Assembly: GCF_000687475.1 (NCBI RefSeq)
Contig: NC_057317.1
Span: forward strand, 1,922,001 to 1,986,000
Direction of reading: 5' to 3'
From: Ustilaginoidea virens
Lineage: Eukaryota > Ascomycota > Sordariomycetes > Hypocreales > Clavicipitaceae
DNA length: 64,000 bases
The notes below the pieces were generated by a model, which was given only the letters and a program-made list of their open reading frames with translations, ran no database searches and was not told where the DNA came from. The position numbers and the translations under genes are program-made. This document shows positions 52,328 through 64,000 of this stretch, piece after piece (within the stretch, counting starts at the first letter, position 1; each line of letters begins with the position of its first letter).

Positions 52328-53420
52328 GGCGAGACAGCGAGGCGTTTGCGGAGACGGGAAGGTAGGGCGTTACTGCAGAACAAGGAACACCCGGGAAGCG
52401 AGCTCACCAGACGGCCTTTGGGAGCGATTCGAAACGGCCAGAGTAGACTAATCGATAGGTCAAGAAATAAATGAATAAATAAAATCGATAAAAAATAAAA
52501 CGTAGGTACGGCGTGAGGCGCTTCTACAAGTTCATAGCAATAACTGTAGGAAACGAGGATGAAAGGCGACAGGGAAGAAAAGGCGAGGAAAGGCGCTCCT
52601 TGGCAGCCGCCAATGCTGGTGAAACGAAACGAAACGAAACGAAACGAAACTCGGCAGTGCTGCTTTGCGAGCTGAGGAGGGACGGGCCGCACGCAGCAAG
52701 CAGTCTGGTAGCATTGACTTGAGCTTCAACCAGAGTTGCAGGCACTATGGACGACCTTGGGCGCAGCGGCAGATTTGGGCGCAGCAGATTTGGCATCAGC
52801 AACAAGCCAAGCAATCTATATCGGCTGCAGCAAAGCTGATTTTGGCCGGCGAATATTTCTCGCTCGGTGACGCGGGGCCAACAACTTCAACAACCCAGTG
52901 CCCCTCTACTGATAGCCTGATAGCCTGATAGGTACGGAGTACAGGTAGTACTGTACTGTCTGGTAGCAGCAAGTACCTTATGTACCTACCTAGGTACCGC
53001 TACTGGGACTTTGCGCGATGACGAAACGGTGCACTGCCAGGCTGGACACTATAAAAGGCCGCCTATACTCCGTAGACTTTTTACCTCACCTTTAACAGAA
53101 ACAATAAGCACAAAAATGGCGTCTGCGATGCGATGCCCTTCTTTTAGAGATCCCGGCTAGACGATCCAGGCTTCTACCTCCTATTACTAACTGCGAACTT
53201 GGTACTTTCAGGAAACTCCGTACTCGGCCGGAGCCTGAACCATGTTTAATAGCCCGCCCACCTGAGCCATTTACAAACAGGCATGGCCCAAGCCTTGTGG
53301 CTGGGCTCCCCCAACAAAGTTAGGTCAGGCTAGGTACCTTAGGTAATTGACCATCACCGCAGTGGCTTATGTAACAGAAGAAAAAAGAAGCAATGATGGG
53401 CTTGGCTTCGAAAAACCACC

Positions 53421-53454
<34 letters not shown>

Positions 53455-53630
53455 TCATCGTCAATCAACACCACTTTTGATCAGACCTAGTAATTTCATC
53501 TTGCCAACTTTCAAGGTGCACTGCCTCAGGCTGAGCGCAACTCCCACATCATCAAATACAAGTGTCTTGTCCCCATCATCGTCTACATGCGTCGATACTT
53601 TCTCCCAACCTCATCGAGGTGTTAGTAGTC
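52328..53630. promoter_or_regulatory. divergent intergenic region PFK / MED17
   Basis: 1.3 kb between two divergent start codons. It contains a GAAAC pentamer x6 at 52621-52650, TACGGAGTA at 52933 and its complement at 53066, TACCTAGGTA near 52987, a plus-strand TATAAAAGG at 53051, and CAC/CAT triplets at 53417-53459 about 170 bp before MED17. Which element serves which gene cannot be read from the sequence. No further gene is seen. Confidence 0.5.
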
Positions 53631-55453
53631 ATGGCCCCTGCCGAGGGTTCGCCTCTGTCCCTGCGACCCTTTCCAGTCGCCGACAAGGCGCCAAAGAACC
53701 TTGCCGAGTTTATTGCCCGAGTCAACGCACAGCCGGGCGGTTTCCGCGCCGTCACCGAGGACAAGCTGCGGGATGAGATCAAATCCAGAGACAGCATCAA
53801 CGGTGCCGAGTCGGACCAAGAAGACGTAGACTTGTCTCATGCTGGCGTCGACGACGACCAGGCCAAGGATCCCATCGCAGCGCGCATGGAAGTTTTGAAA
53901 CATATCGAGTATGCAGCTCTAGCTTGGTGCAAAAGCGATTACTCTTCCCATCTCTCGTCCGAAAATCCAGCTAGAACCTGACAATTGAGCATTAGAGTTG
54001 CCAGTAATACAGCCAACCTCACGCTGGATTCCTTGTCATTACTCCTTTCCAAGCAACGCCCAACGCAAGCCGGCTTGACGCTTTCTCAGCAACTACGAGA
54101 CATGGTCGGCATCGGCACTCTCGGCGCAGATAAGCTAGACGAGCCGATCGTGAACCCTTCGAGGGCAAAAGATGGCGAGGAAGTTGCCCTTGGCTGGACG
54201 CTCATGCAGATCAACCAGGCAAGAGATGCCGCCAAAGAAGCCGGAGGATTTCTGCAACGAGAGGTCGAAGCCGAGAGCAAGTACTGGCGCGACGTGGTGG
54301 CCGTAAAAAATTCCGGCTGGTTCATTTGCCGTGCACCGCAGTCGCGGCACCTGCTAGGTGTAAAGTTTGGCTTCTCCGAGGGTAAGCTTGCCGAGGTGCC
54401 ACGGCCACAGGATGGCCTCGAACGAAAAGAAAAAAAAACAGCCCGAGGATCTGACCCATTCTAGCTACCGCCGAGTTCAAAAACAATAGTCTGGCGCCCA
54501 TGAAGCGAGGTGAGGATGGCTCAGTCGAGCTCGACCTCGGTCGGCTAGGCGGTGTGTCTGAAGGACTGGTCGTGACGTACGAGAAGGACGGAAAGCTCGT
54601 CGGCCGGTCTGTTCCTCGGCGAAGGGCAAACGACGATGCGTCCTTGGGGTCTCGGGTCCTCGAAGCGCGAAACACCATCTTTTCCCAGGAACTCTGGCAT
54701 GAGCTGACGCGCGAAGCCCGCACATTGGCCGCGTACGACGTCAAACCGCAAGGTTCCAAGCTGACCTGCATGGTGGATGAATCGTCCAAGATTATCCTGG
54801 AGCTGCTGCCGCTTGAAGCCTGCCCTGCCAGCGATGACTCGCTGCCCGAAAGCAACGTGGCAGAGACCATCTCCATCTCGCTGCATGTCCTCTTAAGCTA
54901 CGCCCACCAATGCAATGAGCTCATGCGGATTCGCCCCATACCACCGCACATTTCCCGAACGCGCGGCCAGCAAGTGCCGGCGTTGCTCAGGCCCGTCATT
55001 GCGCGTATGGCGTCGATGCGCAGTGTCCGAGCATGCACCAAGTACGTCGGCGATATAGCGGCGTGTCTCCAAAGCGCAGGGCTACCCTCATCGTTCACCC
55101 TCAAGACCGCCCAGTACTCGGTCGTTGAAGCGGCAACGCAGGGGCCGAACCAACCAGCCGGCGCGCATTCCCTGGTCCGCAGCATGCTGCAGCCGATAGA
55201 GTACAACATCGACCTGGTGATTCTGCCCGAAGCAGCACTCACCATCCGCGGGCGAACGCTTCTCTTCCCCGTCACCACGACCTTTTACCATGTCGCGCTT
55301 CCGACATCCTCTGCCCTGCACAGCGCGTGTGCCCCATACGCGGACGGGTACACCGACACAAAGGGTCTATTCGACTACCTCCGCACGGCGACCTCGCGGG
55401 CACTGGCCCTCCACTTCCTCGCAAAGCTCTCCAGTCGCGCAGAGCAGGCGCCC

Positions 55454-55500
<47 letters not shown>

Positions 55501-55735
55501 GTGGATCCGAAGCGTACAGGGCTCCTTGGTCTGCGACGCCGAGGACGACACCCTCGAGCTCCTTTTTTCCGTCCGGGACAGTCCTGACATTGCGCTCGCA
55601 GTGACACGCACCGTCGTTTCGAACGGCAACAAGTCGTCATCCGAATCTTGGCAGTGGTCAGCAGCTCCAGCCGGCGGCGAGTCCGCAAGCATGCATGACG
55701 TTGTGGAAAACGCAGCTACCCGGTCCGTGTCCTAG
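53631..55735 (+). CDS. MED17: Mediator subunit 17 (Srb4)
   Basis: Three exons, 53631-53908, 53996-54381 and 54465-55735, join in frame to 644 residues. Typical blocks are LSLRPFPVADKAPKNLAEFIARVNAQPGGF's start, NLTLDSLSLLLSKQ, ALGWTLMQINQARDAA, ESKYWRDVVAVKNSGW and the FFN-like NNSLAPMKRGEDG. Med17 is the scaffold of the Mediator head module, linking activators to RNA polymerase II in the nucleus. Introns (87 and 83 nt) have GTATGC and GTAAGC donors and CTGAC branch sites. An AAC repeat encodes about 15 asparagines near the C-terminus, between two otherwise conserved-looking segments. The Met at 53631 was chosen because it starts the conserved N-terminus; the upstream in-frame Met at 53562 adds unrelated sequence. 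Confidence 0.9.
55454..55498. repeat. (AAC)15 coding repeat, poly-Asn in MED17
   Basis: Fifteen perfect AAC codons without synonymous AAT, so the tract is a recent or still-variable microsatellite inside a coding exon. Confidence 0.9.
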
Positions 55736-56486
55736 GAGGGAAAGCATACCGCGCATGGCGGCGAGACAGTAGCGGCGACGGGCTCGGCAGAGGAGACGCC
55801 CGCCATGCGCGCCCAAAAGCAACCGCAAACGCAAAAGCAAGCCCAGACCCCAAACCCCAACAGCCGCCAGAGGACGTGCCCAATGCCCGTCTCAGAGGAC
55901 GAATGGCCAAAAAAAGCTGGCAAAGAGATATGCAAACGAAGGAGGAGGAGAAGCAGAAACAAGTCGCGAGCTCAACCTCTCAACTAGCGGAGTCGGAGGA
56001 GCTGAGCAAACGCTTGGAGATGGCCATCAGCGTTTTCAATGGCAGAGCCACCTGAGCGGGAAAAAAGTCGCAGTTGAGAAGTAGACGTAGACGGGCGTGA
56101 GTTGGGCTCAGAACCACGACCATAAGTACGTCGGGAGGTTTAGATTGAGGACTGCCGTGCCAGTCGGTGGTTACGTGGGGGACGGCAGCAAGAGCGCAGC
56201 GCAGTATACCCAAAATTCACACGAATGGAAAGACGTTGATGCATCATGAGCTCGTTAATCCAGTAGCTGGCCACTCTGCCGTTCTGCTTTCATCGTCGCG
56301 ACAGTTTCGCGACGTGGTTTCAGCCAAGCTAGGTCTTGTAGCAGCCAAACCCGATCGACCATCTTTCCAAACCCCGATTCCAACCTCAGCTCACCACTTC
56401 TAATCTAGGGAGTGCTCCCCATTCTCGCATAGAGTCTATCCACGTATACAGAATCTTTTTCTTTTTCCCTTCGTTCTGAGGCTAGG

Positions 56487-56528
<42 letters not shown>

Positions 56529-56606
56529 ACGAGAAGGCAAGAAAGAAGGAAATCCGCACAAGCAAGTAAGGGGGTATCATTCTCATGATGACATGAGATT
56601 CCATCG
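55736..56606. other. convergent intergenic MED17 / ULS1
   Basis: About 870 bp between two stop codons. Contains A36 at 56490-56525. No gene seen. Confidence 0.6.
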
Positions 56607-59600
56607 TCATCCCGCGTTAAACAGATACCTGAGCTCGTGCTCAGACAGCCTTCCGATTCTCATGCTCTCCTTCTCGTCGAGCGCGGCCTCCACAATCTGC
56701 TTCTTCTTGTCCTGCAGATGGACGATGCGATCCTCCACCGTCTCCTTGGTCAGGATGCGGTACACCTCCACCTCCTTTTGCTGGCCGATGCGGTACGTCC
56801 GATCAATGGCTTGCATCTCAATGTAAGGGTTCCAAAATGGGTCCATGATGATGACGCGCGTCGCCGCCGTGAGGTTGAGGCCTGCGTTGCCGGCGCGCAG
56901 GGAAACCAGCATGACTGTCTGCTTGGCGTCGTCCCGGAACTGCTGGGCGTTGAAGCTGCGCTGGTCGCCTGTCATGCTGCCGTCGTAGCGCAGGGGGTTG
57001 GCGTCGAATCCCTCGTGCCACATGGCCACCTGGAGGAGATCGAGGAGCAGGGTCCACTGGGAGAAGATGATGGTTTTTTCTCCCGTTTCGCGAATCTTCT
57101 TCAGGAGGTGCATGCATTCCGTTACTTTGGCCGCGGGCATCCAGGTTTTGCGGAGGTAGCGCATGTATTTGCGGTAAGCAACTCGATTTTTGACGGCTTC
57201 CATTCGGAGAGCTTTGAGCATGGAGGGCTTGACGTCGTTTTGTCTTTCAGTTTCCTTCGCTTTGCCCTTGCCTTTGCTCGACTTCTTGGCCTTTTTCTTG
57301 CTCCTGGTCTTGTGGGACTTGTTTGCATCGTTTGTCTCGCCTTTGGACGCCTTTCTTGCAAGCTCTCCCACGTCAGCAAGCTCATAATCCTGGTGGTCCA
57401 TGTCGCCTTCGTCCTCGTCAACGCCGTCGTCGACAACAAAGCCCTTTAGATTCCCCTTTTCATCAGTCTCGTCGTTGTCCACATCAGAATCATCATCATC
57501 AGTGGCAGACCCATCGTCCGAGTCGTCTTCATCCTCATGGTCCTCGTCATCGGTGTAATCGCCATCTGCCGCCATCTTCTCAACCTCCTCAGCCATGTGA
57601 ATCGTCTTGAACGTGTCGTACGTAAAACACTTCTTGGGCTCAAACACGCAACGGCAGACAGGGCACTTAGCTCTGTCACTTTCGTTGCCTTCGTGGATAT
57701 TCTGTACCGCCGCGTCAGCGGTGATGCGAAGCAGGCAGTCTTTGCAGCTGTCGTGTCCGCAAGGTATGAAGAACGAGGGCGACTGCACCGCATCGTAGCA
57801 GATAGGGCACTCAAAGGCTTTGATGCCCTTGATTCTCTCAACTATCCCTCTGTCCAGCTCCTTGACGAGCTTTTCTATATCCTCGTGGCTCACCGCACTG
57901 ACCGAGTCGTTGACGTCCAGGTTGAGGTGCGGGTGGCAGCATGCTTGACGAAGGCGCAGTAGCAACACGAGTATACTAGAATAGTTCTTGCTTACGGTTC
58001 CTTCGCGGAGATATTTGTTGAACATGACCTGGGCTTTCTCTTCGAGTTGTTTGTAAAAGTCGCGCTCGTCGGTGGACAATTCCGCATAGACGACATGCTC
58101 CGTCTTGGGAGGTAACTGCAATATGGGCTTCCCGTCCAGCTCGGAATCCTTCTTTCGACGCAGCATAACGGCTTTGAGCAAAGCTCGAAGCCTGCTCATG
58201 GCCATGCTCTTTGGATCACCCCGCATACCGAAGAGCACACCAAAGCCCTGTTTCGCCAAGAGAGTTAGTTTCCCGGCGGTGTATCCAATTTTGGCATCGC
58301 TCACCTTACGAAAAGCCTCCCAAGTATGGTATGGCTTGATTCGGAGAAACCTCAAGAGAGAGTAGAGCTCAAGAACCCCATTCATCATCGGAGTTCCTGT
58401 GAGGCACCATCTATAGGTCGCTTTCAGTTGATGGCATGCTTTTGCCGTCCGGGTGTTTCGATTCTTGATGCACTGGGCTTCGTCTAGAATGATTCGATGA
58501 AAAACTGCTTTTTCTGGGTGCAATAGCGGAAACCTGGAGGCGACTGATCTATCCTTGAAATCAATATTCCTGTCATTGTTCTCTTCAATGAACTTTTCAT
58601 AGCGCTTGAGCTCCTGTGCAATAGTCCCATATGTGGTGAGAACAACGTCGTACTTGAGCAACTCGTCGGTGGTTGCTTTCTTGTTATGATAGACAAAGAC
58701 ACTTAGCCTATGCGTTACCTTGGTTTTTTTCTTGATTTCATCTTCCCATTGACGAATTAGAGATAGCGGTCCGATTATAAGATTGGTCTGTCTCCGTTAG
58801 CGAAGACCAAGCAATAAGCGAGCATCAAGAAAGGAGGAAGCAAAACTTACTTTGGGACGACAATATCCCGGATTAGCAAGAATGAGGGCTAGAGTGGAAA
58901 TCGTCTTTCCTAGTCCCATGTCATCGGCCAAGATGCCTCCCTTGTTGGTTCCCCTTTCCATTTCCTTCATCCAGGCGAGAGCTACACCTTGATGGCGATA
59001 GAGCGGGTACTTGAGCCCTGCGGGACCAATTTCACGATTTTCCGCCGGAATGTCCACGTCGGGACGAATGTTCCTCAACAAATCATCCAATTCTTTCTCG
59101 GTAAGCTGCGGATCTTGTTCCTCGTGGGAAAAGATGTCCATCAGGCGATCTTGGAGCGCAACGCCGTTTTGATCAACCCCGTTGGAGAAATCATATGCGC
59201 TCGTCCTATCAATAATATGCGATAAGGTGTCGCCACCGGAACTTCGCAGAATGGGTACTACGGAGGAGGGTAGTACCGCAGACGAAGCACGTTGAGGACT
59301 ATGGCTATGGGCGGCGAATAAGGGTTGAGATCGAAGAACAAATTTGTCATTAATCTGCGGCGCGCCTGGCCTTGATCCAGACGACTGAGGCGCAGAACCA
59401 GGAGAGTACATAGCCATACGGCTATGTACGTCGTGAGAGCCATGTCGAGGGTTGGAAGGTGAATCGAGTGCAGACTCTGCAGACCGCCATTGGTCCGCGT
59501 CATCCCAGCTTGGATCATATGATCCGGGCATCGTCGCACTTGGCCTGGGCGTGGAAAAAGGATCTCCTACGTTTGAGCGCTGCCTCGCCATCAGTCTCGA

Positions 59601-60051
59601 CAGTGCACTCGACTCGTTTTCAGACCGCATGCTGGCCGAGGCAGATGATGGTGGCAGAGGCGAAGGCTGAGAGCGTTGCCAGGCCATTTCCCGACCTTTG
59701 CTATTTTGTTCTGAGCGCTGATGACGACGAATCTGTTCCGCGATAATGGTAGCGTTGAAGTCGTCCTCCTCCCTGTGTCTGTCAGAATTACGTTTCTCTT
59801 TAGAACACTGGCCAAGAACCATACCCTGTGAGATCAATAATTTCATAGGGTTCGGAAGAGCCTGTTCTTTTGTTGTAGTCTGCAGGGCTGGAGCTGTGAT
59901 CGCCTGCCGGAGTCGGCGTAGGTCTCCTGGATTTACTTGGGTGAAGCATCACGGCGGAGTCGACAGCGCCTATAGCCCGCTTCCTGCTCGGCAGAGACGC
60001 AGACGAGGGACCGATATCCCCCACGACATTGTCTCTGCGAGGGGTTTCCAT
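56607..60051 (-). CDS. ULS1: SNF2-family ATPase with RING finger (Uls1/Ris1 type)
   Basis: Exons 60051-59825, 59778-58851 and 58787-56607 join in frame to 1111 residues from this Met. Residues 70-75 (EIIDLT) form a SUMO-interacting motif. The SNF2 ATPase has ADDMGLGKT at 360-368 and DEAQ at 487-490, then LTGTPMMN. A C3HC4 RING (CPIC...CGHDSCKDC...CPVC) at 712-763 interrupts the two helicase lobes, followed by an acidic run and a Lys-rich segment; the second lobe ends with QAIDRTYRIGQQ. Relatives are SUMO-targeted translocases that remove or ubiquitinate SUMO-modified proteins on chromatin; Rad5/Rad16 share the layout, but the SIM favours Uls1. Intron 1 is only 46 nt. The frame stays open upstream of this Met, so the true start is probably further upstream, in the exon listed separately. 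Confidence 0.9.
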
Positions 60052-60778
60052 TTCGACGGAAGGGCCACTGTTTGAACGAGAAGTTTGTGGTTGAGATGGA
60101 TTTTCTGCGGTATTATCTGTCAGAGGAGGAGGTGATCAAACCAAGTCAAGTAATGGTGAGCAAAGTCCCAGAACGAAGCCAAGGTAAAGTCATGAATGTC
60201 TGCTTGCCTCTTATGTGCAAAGCACAAGCAAGGCATGCCTGGCCGCTGCATGTAATGCAGGTGACACAAAGGTGACGGCCAGGCGGCAGAAAACAGGCAG
60301 CAACACACACTCATTCCCCAGCACCTGCAAGAAACGAGGATGACTAGGAGGTTGAGTGAGTGTTCAGGGTTAGTTTCGCGAGCGAGCTAGGGCACAAAAA
60401 GCTTTGGAATTGCATATGTGAAACTTCACGGGTTGACTTGCGTCAAAGCAGAGGAGATGTGAACAAGTTCACGCAACTTTGTTCTGGGGCAGGCAGCGGG
60501 CCGGGGGGGGGGGGGGGGGGGCCATTTGTCATGTGAGTTTGACGGTCGCAAAAAAAAAAAAAAAGGAAAGTGAAAAAAACTTAAATCTACACCTACTAGG
60601 AGATGGAGTAGCCCTGGAGGACCGTGACGATGCTGATCGGTGCGTCTCAACACCTGAAGTTCTAACACATCAGCTTCTCATGCCACTAACTTTGCTCTGG
60701 ATGGCATGTTGCGCAATACACGGGCGGGTGCAGTCTTGGAAGGTAGACAAGCCAGATGCGCGACGAGGCAAAACAAAC

Positions 60779-60845
60779 CATTTCTTGTAGCGGACGGGGT
60801 TGCCTGCAGATCTTGCTGTTGTTGCTGCTGCTGCTGTTGCTGTTG

Positions 60846-60876
<31 letters not shown>

Positions 60877-61043
60877 TGCCTCAGCAGGAGTTCCAATTCT
60901 CCAATCTTCTGGGATACCTTTTCCCGCTCCTCTTCGACGCCTGGCCACCTCTCGTCCTGCATGGAATCAAGTAGGGCGTTTTGGGCAGTCAACGCGTCCA
61001 GGATGTTCTCGCTGGTCATTGATATTGCCATTTTTCCTTCCAT
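60779..61043 (-). CDS. probable 5' exon of ULS1, poly-Gln
   Basis: An exon-like frame from Met 61043: about 60 helical, acidic residues (ALLDSMQDERWPG; EEEREKVSQKIGELELLLR), then about 22 glutamines. It ends at a GTTTGT donor in phase 1. Splicing to an acceptor at 60117 (CTGACAG, 662-nt intron) continues into the open frame before the ULS1 Met at 60051 with matching phase. Fungal relatives, as I recall them, begin with a similar short helical segment. The intron would be long for this genome and contains G18 and A-rich runs, so a separate small gene or a further exon remains possible. Confidence 0.5.
60814..60879. repeat. CTG/TTG repeat, poly-Gln on minus
   Basis: About 22 codons of CAG and CAA on minus, partly interrupted, within the proposed ULS1 first exon. 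Confidence 0.85.
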
Positions 61044-64000
61044 GGACGATGCCGTCGAGCGAAGAAGCACCAGACATCAGGATATGGACACGTGCGTGAA
61101 TGTTTAGGTACCTAGGTAGGTTTGCTTCGCTGCTACACAAGACTCCGTGATCGCCTCGGTTTGCGGTAGCGGAAGGGACGGGCCCAAAAGTTAGATTGAA
61201 GCCTAACCAAGTCAAGCAGCCATTTGCCTGGCGGTGAAGCTGTCTGGTCGTCTTATCGTTTGTCGTTTGTCGTTGGCAACCAGTATCTTGTATCGCGACG
61301 CGTCTCAAATCTCAAGAGTTTGTGCTCATGCATTTCATTGGTGGGGAGGCCACGAGGTGGAAATCGGCGAAATGTCAACCCGATCCGGGTAAGCTCACAG
61401 ATTCCTTCCTACGGAGTCTTTCTAACCCAGATATCCCAGATATTGGCCATGTCCGCGTCGGACCACTGATTCGGTTGACGGCTGACAATGCAAAAGGCAC
61501 AAGACGTTGTTCAGTCTTGACAACAGTTGAAGTCGTTTTCTTCAAACATGTTCTAACGTGTGGGTCATAACTCATAGTTCGCTTCTCCCCACACAGGACG
61601 GCGTTCCTTGGCGAACAGAATTTGCGACCCTTGTACAGATTAAATAGGCGTAAACACTCCGGCATCTCAAGGTCGACGACACTGCGTTGCCTGTGCCATG
61701 CTGGAGAATTTCGTACAAGACTGTTTCCAGGGGGAGCCAGGACCGTGGTGAGTGAGTTTCTGTCTTCCTCCCCCCCCCGCAAAGTCAGTTTTTATCTTGT
61801 CAATCTGCGTTTCTGCCACAACAGCTACAACTATGCACAAGTAGCACCTGAAACCTACCCGTCCTTGTCCCAGGTGCTGCCACTGGAGGTCTCACATCTT
61901 GACAGACTCGGTGAATACTTTTCAATACTGTGCTCAACGGTCCTCCAATGTGGGAGCAATAATCTCCAGGGTCAAAGGGCCAAAAAAGAAAGCGAGAAGA
62001 AGAAAATGCCAAAGCTACGCTGTACCGTGCGCCCCGACACTGAACCCTCAGTCTCTTGCAAAATCCCAGCCTTTCAACGGAAAAGGAGAAGGAAACAAAA
62101 AAAGGAATAAAGAGAAAAGTGCGACAACCAGGCTCATCATCAAATGCGACAATATACAGCAGCCCCCCAATCCCTCCGAACCTTAACCAAGACAATCAAG
62201 ACTTATCCCGAGGAGTTCCCTGCCTGTTAAGCTGTCACCTCTCCGGTGAACCCCTTATTCGCTGCTGAGACTTTATATTTGTACCCCCCTTGAGGAGGTG
62301 ACTCGAGAAGTCGTACGGACGTACGTTGGCAATAGTAATGGTTGATGCCAGTTCGGGAAACCAGGATAGTTGCCATGGCTCCCGTCCTGACAGAATGATA
62401 ATTACCCGATACTACCCTTTAATAAGATGATGCTTGCAAGGACGGTACCCCTGCCTGCACCGGTAAACGGAAAGATCCGGCCGTCTGCCTGCTTATTGGT
62501 ACCTGACAAGTTTGTTCAGAATCCAACGACGGCGTCGCACATCGGGGCATTTTCGAGAACCATCAGAGTAGGGCCAGCTTCCACGTTGAACTGCCAATTT
62601 CAACCGAGAATAGACATCTGTGACCCTAGGGGCTTGAAATGTCCGACAAGAAAAGGCCATTGCACCCTGCATTCTAGAACAGAGTGCGGAATACGTATGT
62701 ATATAACTGCATGCTAGTATTTGAAAGCTACCAGGCACCTGTGGGCCTAACAACCTCGTCGGTACTCGGTCGGAGCGCTTCTCAGCACTTGAGAGCATTC
62801 CCCCCTGGACGTGGTAGGTAAATGCTACAGATGTACCCTCAAGTTCCTCGTCTCCATTACACCAGGCACCAGGCACCAGGCACCAAACTTGGCCCCAGTA
62901 CCATAATCGGTACGGAGTCAATAAAGGACCTTTGTTCAAAGACATGATCCAATAACTACGTGACCCTCTCTCCGTGTTTTTTTTTTTTTTTCTTTCCATC
63001 TGACATGGCCCTGGCAAGGGCCTCGCCTGGACCCCTCCTTCTCGAGTCGGTTGGTGAGCAGCTCTCCCCCAGACGACATTGTGCCGCGGATTGCGTTTGT
63101 ATGACGAAGCATAATTCTCCCACCGCGGTCTCGGGGGCAGCGCGTTGACTGGCCTCTGGAGCGGGCAAAGGAAAATTTGCGCATGACAGCGTTGCGCATG
63201 ACAGCGCGAAAAAAAAAAGTAAAAAAAAAAAAAACAGGTTCTAAATCCCACCCAGTAGGTACGGAGTAGGTACGGTACGTAGAGTAGACTCCACACTGAA
63301 CAAGGCATGTTGAAGCATGCAACGACAAGTCGCTGGCTAGCGCTTCGAATTGAATCGGGTGCACACTGCAAGATGTGATTTCTCGAATTCCATCTCTGTA
63401 CTCCGTACTCCGTAGTCCGTACAGGGATTAATATCATGAGCGAAAACTATGCACGGCTACACGGAAGACATCCCTACTCCGTACCGGGGGGGCCAACTCT
63501 TGATAACTGATTGGGCGAAAGCCAGCCCGGCGGAACATCAGCCGGCAGACCAGGGTCACCAGGCTATCTCGGAGGGAGTCAGGTGTTTGGTGCACTGCGG
63601 CAATGGGCAATGGTAGGTAACATTACCCGCCATCCACGCCGTGACGCCATCCACGCATCCGCGCCGCCCATGCTGCCCCCGCTTTTCCAGTCTGGTCGAC
63701 ATTGACCCGACCCCTTCGTTTCTTTTCCGTGCTGTTTGCCCTGCCGATTCTTGCCTAAACAGGCGCACGATTTTTGCGCGTTGGGGTCAGTGTGGTCAGT
63801 GTCAGTGTCAGTGGTCAGGTCAGGTAAGGTCGGGTCGGGCATTGCAGTTGCCGCCGCGGTGCATTGCATTGCAGTGCAGGCCTCTTTTTTTTTTTTTTTT
63901 TTTTTTTCTCTCCTTCTTTCCCTTTTTTTTTTCTTCTCGCTTCTTCTTTTTTTTTTTTTTTTTAAAGCGGGTCACCGCCAAATTGGTCGATGAGAAAGAT
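61044..64000. other. terminal 3 kb, no recognisable gene
   Basis: The first few hundred bases are the presumed promoter of the exon at 60779-61043 and hold an ACCTAGGTAGG patch at 61107. No frame beyond resembles a protein, including one of 314 codons on minus at 62493-63437. TACGGAGTA copies lie at 63260, 63399, 63406 and 63475, the densest group after 4668. T runs occur at 62979, 63883-63907 and 63946-63963. Confidence 0.5.

Noticed and set aside
62493..63437. 314-codon frame on minus
   Set aside because: No family resemblance, an A/T tract read as poly-Phe and poly-Lys, and several TACGGAGTA copies within; likely chance.

Overview
This is eukaryotic DNA from a filamentous ascomycete (Pezizomycotina). 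Protein resemblance and gene architecture suggest Sordariomycetes, perhaps Hypocreales, but that placement is inference. The genes carry short introns (about 46-160 nt) with GT..AG borders and CTAAC/CTGAC branch sites. One transposon carries the C-to-T and G-to-A decay typical of repeat-induced point mutation (RIP). No CRISPR array, operon, rRNA or convincing tRNA was seen.

Layout. Positions 1-8751 have no recognisable gene. At 8752-10485 (+) a five-exon orphan gene can be assembled. A GC-rich, repeat-rich stretch follows to 13785. At 13786-16484 (-) lies a C2H2 plus Est1-domain protein. After another gene-poor stretch (16485-21404) comes a tRNA threonylcarbamoyladenosine dehydratase (TCD, -). 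Then comes a complete but dead 5.8-kb Ty1/copia-type LTR retrotransposon (23318-29137) with 195-bp LTRs and a CTTTT target duplication. It splits the short intergenic space between TCD and the divergent gene at 29284 (+), a TPR-like membrane protein probably sent to mitochondria. A block of housekeeping genes follows: an Arb2-domain protein (-), ATG29 (-), importin beta KAP95 (-), 2-isopropylmalate synthase LEU4 (-), a DUF8035-type Arg/Ser-rich protein (-), 6-phosphofructokinase (-), Mediator MED17 (+) and a Uls1/Ris1-type SNF2-RING protein (-). The last 3 kb has no recognisable gene.

The genes do not form one pathway. They are ordinary single-copy functions: glycolysis, leucine synthesis, nuclear import, autophagy, transcription, RNA modification, and telomere, chromatin or SUMO-linked functions. 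I rebuilt the exons by hand from splice signals and reading-frame phase. Every multi-exon model given here keeps frame throughout.

The less ordinary material is in gene structure and non-coding DNA: a 10-nt micro-exon in ATG29 preceded by four tandem branch-site motifs; an 8-nt first coding exon in LEU4 with 29 adenines before the 3' splice site; a GC-AG intron; a RIP gradient that fades toward the outer edges of the LTRs; and a nonamer, TACGGAGTA, repeated about 16 times and only outside the modelled genes. I did not find a convincing new multi-gene system.
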